The translations under genes and the position numbers were made by a program. Positions 4,135 through 9,266 of a stretch of DNA of 9,266 nt are shown here, in pieces. Below the pieces are notes generated by a model. The model saw nothing but the letters and a program-made list of their open reading frames with translations. It ran no database searches and was not told where the DNA came from. This DNA is from SHYR01 sp034406555 (lineage in GTDB: Bacteria; Chloroflexota; Dehalococcoidia; UBA2979). The stretch spans positions 1 to 9,266 of the forward strand of contig DASCRM010000095.1 in the NCBI GenBank assembly GCA_034406555.1, given 5' to 3'. Every line of letters starts with the position of its first letter. Position 1 is the stretch's first letter.

Positions 4135-6804
4135 ATGGTCACATCACTGGACAGTTTTGGTGCGCGGGCGACGGTGGAGCTGGCGGGCGGGCAGCACGAG
4201 GTGTTTCGCCTCGCAGCCGCAGCCGAGGCGCTGGGGCTCGACCTCGACCGGCTGCCGCTGACGATTCGCGTGCTGCTCGAGAACCTGCTGCGCAACGAGG
4301 ACGGCCACAAGGTCACGCGCGATCAGATCGAGGCGGTCGCCGCGTGGGACCCGGCCGAGACGCCGGATCGTGAGGTGGCGTTCACGCCTGCGCGCGTGCT
4401 GCTGCAGGACCTCACGGGCGTGCCGGCGGTCGTCGACCTCGCTGCGATGCGCGATGCGATGGCGGAGCTGGGTGGCGACCCTCGGCGGATCAATCCGCTG
4501 CAGCCGGTGGAGCTGGTGATCGACCATTCCGTGCAGGTCGATGACTTTGGCTCGAACGTCTCGCTCCTCACCAACGTGGAGCGCGAATACGAACGCAACG
4601 TGGAGCGCTACGAGCTGCTGCGCTGGAGCCAGGGCGCCTTCGACGGGCTGCGCGTGGTGCCGCCCGGCGTCGGGATCGTGCATCAGGTGAACCTCGAATA
4701 CCTCGCTTCGGTCGTGATGTCGCGTGATGGCGCGGCGTACCCGGACACGCTGGTCGGTACCGACTCGCACACAACGATGATCAACGGCCTCGGTGTCGTT
4801 GGCTGGGGCGTCGGCGGGATCGAGGCGGAGGCGGCGATGCTCGGGCAGCCGTACTCGATGCTGCTGCCACAGGTGATCGGCGTGCGCTTCACCGGCAGCC
4901 TGCCGGAGGGCGCGACCTCCACGGACCTGGTGTTACGTGTCACCGAGCTGCTGCGCGGCCACAACGCCGTCGACAAGTTCGTCGAGTACTTCGGTGAGGG
5001 GTTGGCGGAGCTGCCGTTGGCGGCGCGCGCGACGATCGCGAACATGTGCCCGGAGTATGGCGCGACGGTCGGCTTCTTTCCGGTCGATGACGAGACGCTC
5101 AACTACATGCGCTTCAGCGGGCGTGACGATGCCGACGTGGCGCTGGTCGAGCAGTACTGCAAGCTGCAGGGCCTCTTCCGCACCAGCGCGACGCCGGACC
5201 CGCAGTTCAGCGAGATCGTGGAGCTCGACCTCGGCAGCATCGAGCCCTCGATCGCGGGACCGAAGCGTCCGCAGGACCGCATCGTGCTCGACGATGCGAA
5301 ACAGGCTGCGATCGAGATGATCAGCACGGAGCAGGCGGCGACCGCCTCGGCAGACTCGATCGCGGTCACCGACGGCGATGCGAGCTACGAACTGGCGAAC
5401 GGGGCGATCGTGATCGCCGCGATTACCTCCTGCACGAACACATCGAACCCGGAGCTGATGATCGGTGCAGGGCTGCTGGCGAAGAAGGCGGTCGAGCGAG
5501 GGCTGACGAAGCCGCCGTGGGTGAAGTCCAGCCTCGCGCCGGGCTCCAAGGTGGTGACCGACTACCTGAACGACGCGGGGCTGAGCCGCTACCTCGATGA
5601 CCTCGGCTTCAACCTCGTCGGCTACGGCTGCACGACCTGTATCGGCAACTCCGGCCCGCTGCCGCTGCCGGTCGCGTTGGCGATCGACGAGGGCCACCTG
5701 GCGGTCGCCTCCGTGCTCTCCGGTAACCGCAACTTCGAGGCCCGGGTGCACAACGCCGTGCGGGCGAACTATCTCGCCTCGCCGCCGCTGGTGGTGGCCT
5801 ACGCGCTCGCTGGTCGCATCGACCTCGACCTGGTGAACGAGCCGATTGGCGAAGGTACCGATGGCCCCGTCTATCTGCACGACATCTGGCCGTCGCAGGA
5901 AGAGGTGAGCGAGGCCGTGCGCACGTCGGTGCAGTCGGAGATGTTCCGCTCCGAGTACGCGAACGCCTTCACGGGCGACGAGCGCTGGCAGGCGGTGGAG
6001 GCGCCCTCGGGCGATCGCTTCGCGTGGAGAGACGCTTCGCTGTACATCCGGCGGCCGAGTTTCCTCGAAGACATCCCGCGCGAGCTCGCACCGGTAGAGG
6101 CGATCGAGGGTGCGCGCGCCCTGCTGATGCTTGGCAACTCGGTGACGACGGACCATGTTTCGCCGGCCGGCGGCATCGTCGACGACAGCGCGGCAGCGGA
6201 GTACCTGCTGGAGAACGATGTGCAGCCGACACGCTTCAACACCTACGGCTCTCGCCGCGGCAACCACCAGGTGATGATGCGAGGCACCTTCGCCAACGTG
6301 CGTCTGAACAATGGCCTCGTCGAGCGCGAGGGCTCATGGACGGCGCACCTGCCGGATGGCGAGGAGATGCTCGTCTTCGACGCGGCCGAACGGTACCGCG
6401 AGGAGGGCGTGCAGCTGATCGTGCTCGCCGGGCAGGGGTACGGCACGGGGTCGTCGCGTGACTGGGCGGCGAAGGGGCCGGCGCTGCTCGGCATCCGCGC
6501 GGTGATCGCGGAGAGCTTCGAGCGCATCCATCGCAGCAACCTGATCGGCATGGGCATCCTGCCGCTCGTATTCGCGGAGGGCGAGAGCGCCGCCTCGCTT
6601 GGGCTCACCGGCAGCGAGCAGTTCTACATCCCGGGCGCGGCAGACGCGCAGCCGGGCGCGCAGATGGAAGTGCGCGCGGTCGCTGAGGATGGTTCGGAGA
6701 CCTCGTTCACCGCGCGTTGCCGCATCGATACGCCGGTCGAGGTGGAGTACTACCAGCACGGCGGCATCTTGCCGTTCGTTCTGCGGGGGCTGCTGGAGGA
6801 ATAG
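4135..6804 (+). CDS. acnA: Aconitate hydratase, AcnA type
   Basis: Aconitase interconverts citrate and isocitrate in the TCA cycle using a [4Fe-4S] cluster; the AcnA/IRP1 branch is cytoplasmic and about 890 residues, matching this 889-residue protein. The cluster cysteines are Cys433 (SCTNTSNP), Cys499 and Cys502 (GCTTCIGNSGPL), with the same spacing as E. coli AcnA. Other blocks are LIDHSVQ-like VIDHSVQVDDFG, GTDSHTTMINGLGVVGWGVGGIEAEAAMLGQP, NYMRFSGR, and in the swivel domain NSVTTDHVSPAG, FNTYGSRRGNHQVMMRGTFANVR and YGTGSSRDWAAKG. The last carries T where many relatives have S (YGSGSSRDW). The frame stays open upstream to 4006, but those 43 residues run through hairpins and lack family similarity; ATG 4135 has GGAGG seven bases before it. 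It appears monocistronic, with repeats on both sides. Confidence 0.97.
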   Translation: MVTSLDSFGARATVELAGGQHEVFRLAAAAEALGLDLDRLPLTIRVLLENLLRNEDGHKVTRDQIEAVAAWDPAETPDREVAFTPARVLLQDLTGVPAVVDLAAMRDAMAELGGDPRRINPLQPVELVIDHSVQVDDFGSNVSLLTNVEREYERNVERYELLRWSQGAFDGLRVVPPGVGIVHQVNLEYLASVVMSRDGAAYPDTLVGTDSHTTMINGLGVVGWGVGGIEAEAAMLGQPYSMLLPQVIGVRFTGSLPEGATSTDLVLRVTELLRGHNAVDKFVEYFGEGLAELPLAARATIANMCPEYGATVGFFPVDDETLNYMRFSGRDDADVALVEQYCKLQGLFRTSATPDPQFSEIVELDLGSIEPSIAGPKRPQDRIVLDDAKQAAIEMISTEQAATASADSIAVTDGDASYELANGAIVIAAITSCTNTSNPELMIGAGLLAKKAVERGLTKPPWVKSSLAPGSKVVTDYLNDAGLSRYLDDLGFNLVGYGCTTCIGNSGPLPLPVALAIDEGHLAVASVLSGNRNFEARVHNAVRANYLASPPLVVAYALAGRIDLDLVNEPIGEGTDGPVYLHDIWPSQEEVSEAVRTSVQSEMFRSEYANAFTGDERWQAVEAPSGDRFAWRDASLYIRRPSFLEDIPRELAPVEAIEGARALLMLGNSVTTDHVSPAGGIVDDSAAAEYLLENDVQPTRFNTYGSRRGNHQVMMRGTFANVRLNNGLVEREGSWTAHLPDGEEMLVFDAAERYREEGVQLIVLAGQGYGTGSSRDWAAKGPALLGIRAVIAESFERIHRSNLIGMGILPLVFAEGESAASLGLTGSEQFYIPGAADAQPGAQMEVRAVAEDGSETSFTARCRIDTPVEVEYYQHGGILPFVLRGLLEE

Positions 6805-6828
6805 GTCGCCGCTGCGCCGCCCTGTCCC

Positions 6829-6888
6829 TTCTGGATGGACCCCGCCCACCCGCCCTTAGATTCGTGGGGGCGTTGCCCCCACACCCCC
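6829..6888 (+). repeat. Intergenic structured repeat, copy C
   Basis: TTCTGGATGGAC is followed by four C tracts (6840-6855), TTAGAT, the hairpin GTGGGGGC-GTT-GCCCCCAC (6864-6882, eight perfect pairs) and the tail ACACCCCC. It lies 24 bases after the acnA stop. Relative to copy A, both hairpin arms differ while pairing is retained or improved, evidence that the structure and not only the sequence is conserved. Confidence 0.75.
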
Positions 6889-6907
6889 GTTCTAGAGCTG
6901 GAACGCT

Positions 6908-6923
6908 GGGCGTTGCCCTCGCT
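6908..6923 (+). repeat. Secondary hairpin module after copy C
   Basis: GGGC-GTT-GCCC followed by TCGCT matches the module at 3966-3981 except for the loop (GTT against TTC). The same loop difference separates main copies C and B. The stem here is only four pairs. It lies about 20 bases after the main repeat. Confidence 0.4.
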
Positions 6924-6954
6924 GCTCGCAGTGGCAAAGCGGTCACGCCCTCCG

Positions 6955-6960
6955 TAGTAT
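6955..6960 (+). promoter_or_regulatory. -10-like TAGTAT before CoA-transferase
   Basis: TAGTAT fits TAnnnT and lies 31 bases before the ATG at 6992. The hexamer 17 bases upstream (TGGCAA, 6932-6937) is a partial -35. It is a weak to moderate candidate promoter of the CoA-transferase/DUF402 pair. Confidence 0.35.
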
Positions 6961-6991
6961 CCCGGCGTAGCGAGGCGGCGAGGGGTGCGCG

Positions 6992-8281
6992 ATGGCGGAG
7001 GTGACTGCTCACGGGGCGCTGCACGGCATTCGCGTGCTGGAGTTTTCGCAGATAGTGGCCGGCCCGGTCTGTGGCACCAACCTCTCCGACCTAGGCGCGG
7101 AGGTGATCAAGGTCGAGCCGCTGGTTGGTGAGCAGACCCGACGCAGTGGCGCGATCGTGCCGCTGAACGGTAAGGGCTTCCAGGCGCTTAACCGGGGCAA
7201 GTCCAGCCTCAGTCTCGACCTCGCCGACGACCGTGGGCGCGATGTGATCCACCGGCTGATGCCGAGCATCGATGTGGTAACGATCAACTATCGGCTGGGC
7301 GTCGCTGAGCGGCTGGGGATCGATTACGAGACGCTCTCTGCGATCCGGCCGGGCCTGATCTACTGGCAGAACACGGGCTTCGGCAAAGACGGGCCGGAGG
7401 CGTACCGGGCGGGTTCGGACATCGTCGCGCAGGCCTACTCCGGGCTGATCGTCGCCGACGGCAAGACGGACGAAGATGGTGCGCCCGTGCAGGTGTCGAT
7501 GCCGATCGCCGACCAGGCGACGGGCGTCGTCGCGGCGATGGGCATCTGCGCGGCGCTCTTCCACCGCGAACGCACCGGCGAGGGGCAGTTGCTCGACACC
7601 TCGTTGCTGCGCACCGGGCTCTTTCTGCAGGCGATGTCGGTGACGCGCGAGCCGGTGCATGACTCCGCGATGCGCGAGCCGCTGCTGGCGGAGATCGCGG
7701 AGGTGCAGGCGAGCGGTGGCTCGTACGACGCGATGCTGGACGTGCGCAATCAGCTGTGGCGGCTGCGCACGGCCTTCCGGCTCTACTACGGCGGCTACCG
7801 TACGAGGGACGGCGCGGTGGTGCTGGGTGCGCTTACGAAGGCGAATCGCGATGGGATGCGCGCGGTGTTAGGCATCGAGGGCGAGCGCAGCGATGAGCCC
7901 GACTACGACGCTCGCGACCCGGAGAACCTCGCGGAGGCCGAGCGCTGGCTGGCGGTGATCCGCAAGCAGATGCTGACGCGCACGGCCGCGGAGTGGGTCG
8001 CGGATTTCGATGCCGCGGGTGTGCCGGCGACGGTCGTGCAGCTGCCCGAGGAGATGGCCGACGATCCGCAGGTGCTGGCGGACGGGATGATGACGGAACT
8101 CGTCCACGAGATCACAGGCCCACAGCAGGTGGTCGGCCCAGCGCTGACGATGTCGAAGACACCGACGGCCGTGAGCGGCCCGGCCCCGGACCTAGGCACC
8201 GACAACGATGCACTGCTCGCCGAGGCGGGGCTGAACGAGGCGGAGATCACCTCGTTGCGCGCGGCGGGGGTCGTGAGGTGA
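6992..8281 (+). CDS. CaiB/BaiF family III CoA-transferase
   Basis: This 429-residue protein is a family III CoA-transferase (formyl-CoA transferase, CaiB, BaiF, racemase relatives), which moves CoA between carboxylic acids. The start is classic: GIRVLEFSQIVAGPVCGTNLSDLGAEVIKVEP (residues 12-43), followed by LNRGKSSLSLDL, INYRLGVAERLGIDYETL, and GEGQLLDTSLL after the central domain. The likely acyl-anhydride-forming aspartate is Asp174 in PIADQATG, at the position of Asp169 of Oxalobacter formyl-CoA transferase. The C-terminal AAGVPATVVQ and MSKTPTAVSGPAPDLGTDND also match. Substrates cannot be told from sequence; alpha-methylacyl-CoA racemase or carnitine-type roles are alternatives. ATG 6992 is preceded by AGGGGT five bases away, a modest site. 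The stop overlaps the DUF402 start by four bases, implying translational coupling. Confidence 0.9.
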   Translation: MAEVTAHGALHGIRVLEFSQIVAGPVCGTNLSDLGAEVIKVEPLVGEQTRRSGAIVPLNGKGFQALNRGKSSLSLDLADDRGRDVIHRLMPSIDVVTINYRLGVAERLGIDYETLSAIRPGLIYWQNTGFGKDGPEAYRAGSDIVAQAYSGLIVADGKTDEDGAPVQVSMPIADQATGVVAAMGICAALFHRERTGEGQLLDTSLLRTGLFLQAMSVTREPVHDSAMREPLLAEIAEVQASGGSYDAMLDVRNQLWRLRTAFRLYYGGYRTRDGAVVLGALTKANRDGMRAVLGIEGERSDEPDYDARDPENLAEAERWLAVIRKQMLTRTAAEWVADFDAAGVPATVVQLPEEMADDPQVLADGMMTELVHEITGPQQVVGPALTMSKTPTAVSGPAPDLGTDNDALLAEAGLNEAEITSLRAAGVVR

Positions 8282-8973
8282 GCGCGGAACCGTTGCACGC
8301 GGGCCGTTCGCCGGAAGAGCGCTGGGAGCCGGGCGAGACGGTCGTGCTGCGCTACCTCACGCGCGACGGCAAGCCGGGTATGGCGTGGCCGTACCACGTC
8401 GTGGAGGATCGCGACGACCTGCTGGCACTCTACATCCCTCGTGGGTCGACGTACAAGAACTGGGTGGTCACGCCGGCCGCGGAGGGCGAGGGTCGCCCAA
8501 AGCGCCAGCTCGGCGACGACCGCTGGCGGCGCGATGTGCTGCGGCTGATGTTCCCGGACGAGCACCACTCCATCTGGCTGTTCTGGAGCGATGACGACGA
8601 ACGCGGCTTTTCCGCCTACTACATCAACATGGAGGAGCCGTTCCGCCGCACCTCGATCGGGTTCGACACGAACGACCACACGCTCGATGTCGCCGTCACG
8701 CCCGACCACGAATGGCGCTGGAAAGATGTCGAGCAGATGGAGAATCAGGTGCGTATCGGCGGCTACGGCGCGGAGTTCGCCGACGCGGTGCGTGCCGAAG
8801 GCGAGCGGGTGATCGAGGCGCTGGAAGCTCGCCGGTCGCCGTTCTCGGATGGCTGGGAGCAGTGGACGCCCGATCCGAATTGGGGCATCCCCACGCTGCC
8901 GGATGGCTGGGACGAAGTGCCCACGGAGTTGTGGGAGCGTCGGGTGTGGGCGTACGGCGACATCGCGCGGTAG
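8278..8973 (+). CDS. DUF402 protein, possible nucleoside diphosphatase
   Basis: This 231-residue protein belongs to DUF402 (FomD-like). Characterised members hydrolyse nucleotide-linked phosphates with divalent metal, for example FomD in fosfomycin synthesis and related nucleoside diphosphatases. Family blocks are FSAYYINMEEPFRRT (residues 111-125), FDTNDHTLDVAVTPD (129-143), WRWKD (146-150), then a helix rich in Ala/Glu/Arg and a PDPNWGIPTLPDGWDE tail. The acidic residues in the second and third blocks are the probable metal ligands. Residues after WKD read VEQM, less acidic than the KDEDE-like form I recall in the family, so activity is not certain. GTG 8278 is chosen because it gives a GTGA overlap with the CoA-transferase stop; the longer open frame from 7993 overlaps that gene by almost 290 bases and lacks family similarity there. 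The actual substrate is unknown. Confidence 0.8.
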   Translation: MSAEPLHAGRSPEERWEPGETVVLRYLTRDGKPGMAWPYHVVEDRDDLLALYIPRGSTYKNWVVTPAAEGEGRPKRQLGDDRWRRDVLRLMFPDEHHSIWLFWSDDDERGFSAYYINMEEPFRRTSIGFDTNDHTLDVAVTPDHEWRWKDVEQMENQVRIGGYGAEFADAVRAEGERVIEALEARRSPFSDGWEQWTPDPNWGIPTLPDGWDEVPTELWERRVWAYGDIAR

Positions 8974-9035
8974 GTCGCTGGTCGCTAGGGCGAGGGCGGG
9001 GCAGCTGCGCAGGGCGGGACAGTGTGAAGAACGCT

Positions 9036-9080
9036 CACCCACCCGCCCATGGAGGCGGGGGCTTCGCCCCTTGCACCCCC
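9036..9080 (+). repeat. Intergenic structured repeat, copy D
   Basis: CACCCACCCGCCC is followed by ATGGA, the hairpin GGGGC-TTC-GCCCC (9058-9070, extended by a G-T wobble to 9057/9071) and the tail TGCACCCCC. It lies 62 bases after the DUF402 stop, between convergent genes. CCCGCC (9042-9047) can alternatively pair with GGCGGG (9054-9059). It is closest to copy B. Confidence 0.75.
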
Positions 9081-9119
9081 TTCTGCTCGATTGGATTGGA
9101 ACTGGAGGGAAGCCGCTCG

Positions 9120-9266
9120 CTAGCCGGAGCCGCCGGAGGCGCCGGAGGCGGGAGCCGGTGCGGGCTCACCTCGTGCGGTGGTCGCAGCACCCTCGCTGTT
9201 GGGGCGGCGGGGGCGTGGTGGTGGGGTTGCGAGCCAGAAGAAGATCGAGCCGAGGCCCGCGAGCAG
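9120..9266 (-). CDS. C-terminal fragment of a membrane protein
   Basis: On the minus strand an open frame enters from the right edge and runs 48 codons to TAG (plus-strand 9122-9120). It begins LLAGLGSIFFWLAT, a hydrophobic stretch that looks like the last transmembrane helix, followed by a Pro/Arg-rich turn (PPPRPRRP) and a low-complexity Ala/Pro/Gly/Ser tail ending GASGGSG. The tail's DNA has short CCGGAGGCG-type repeats, so its length probably varies between strains. The start lies outside the window and the family is not identifiable. The frame is supported by composition and by the clean hydrophobic-then-basic pattern, but not by homology. Confidence 0.5.
   Translation of the reverse strand: MLAGLGSIFFWLATPPPRPRRPNSEGAATTARGEPAPAPASGASGGSG

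Noticed and set aside
4933..6267. 444-codon open frame on the minus strand inside acnA
   Set aside because: It is antisense to a clearly recognised aconitase, Arg/His/Val-rich and without any family motif; this is a typical GC-rich shadow frame.
6717..7004. 95-codon plus-strand frame over the acnA end and spacer
   Set aside because: It overlaps the acnA 3' end in another frame and then translates repeat C; no start signal is present.
7903..9042. 379-codon open frame on the minus strand
   Set aside because: It lies antisense across the CoA-transferase end, the DUF402 gene and part of repeat copy D; no ribosome binding site or motif supports it.

Overview
This is a GC-rich bacterial chromosomal window. 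Its gene content is an F420-type luciferase-like oxidoreductase, a family III (CaiB/BaiF) CoA-transferase, a large AcnA-type aconitase, a DUF4389 membrane protein, a DUF402 protein, and tRNA genes with encoded CCA. That mix, with strong GC bias at third codon positions, fits Chloroflexota (Dehalococcoidia- or Thermomicrobia-like lineages) best. Actinomycetota cannot be excluded; this is inference, as no marker gene here settles it.

Layout. A MOSC-domain gene (96-638, +) converges on a three-tRNA cluster on the minus strand (Val-CAC, Leu-CAG, Arg-GCG in transcription order, 1095 down to 784). The intergenic stretch between them holds two strong hairpins. All later complete genes are on the plus strand: an LLM-class oxidoreductase (1250-2185), a broken DUF4389 membrane-protein gene (2332-2969, one in-frame stop and one frameshift), 3-methyladenine DNA glycosylase I (3209-3787), aconitase (4135-6804), a CaiB/BaiF CoA-transferase (6992-8278/8281) and a DUF402 protein whose GTG start overlaps the CoA-transferase stop (8278-8973). 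The right edge carries the C-terminal 48 codons of a minus-strand membrane protein (9120-9266).

How the genes relate. Only the CoA-transferase/DUF402 pair looks like a translationally coupled operon. The others appear to be separately transcribed: each has 150-350 bp of intergenic DNA, its own Shine-Dalgarno sequence and, in most cases, a TAnnnT-type -10 candidate. Aconitase serves the TCA cycle and Tag serves base-excision repair. The LLM and CaiB-family enzymes suggest oxidation and CoA-thioester metabolism of unidentified small organic acids. There is no obvious pathway linking all of them.

The most unusual content is noncoding. A structured intergenic repeat family (C-rich CCCACCCGCCC block, then a GC hairpin with a three-base loop, then a CACCCCC or TACCCCC tail) occurs four times, at 2220-2278, 3850-3910, 6829-6888 and 9036-9080. 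Each copy is in the same orientation and lies 24-62 bases after the stop codon of a plus-strand gene. The hairpins keep their pairing although arm sequences differ. One copy carries a five-tract G-quadruplex motif on the minus strand. The interval between tag and acnA is especially dense in such structures.
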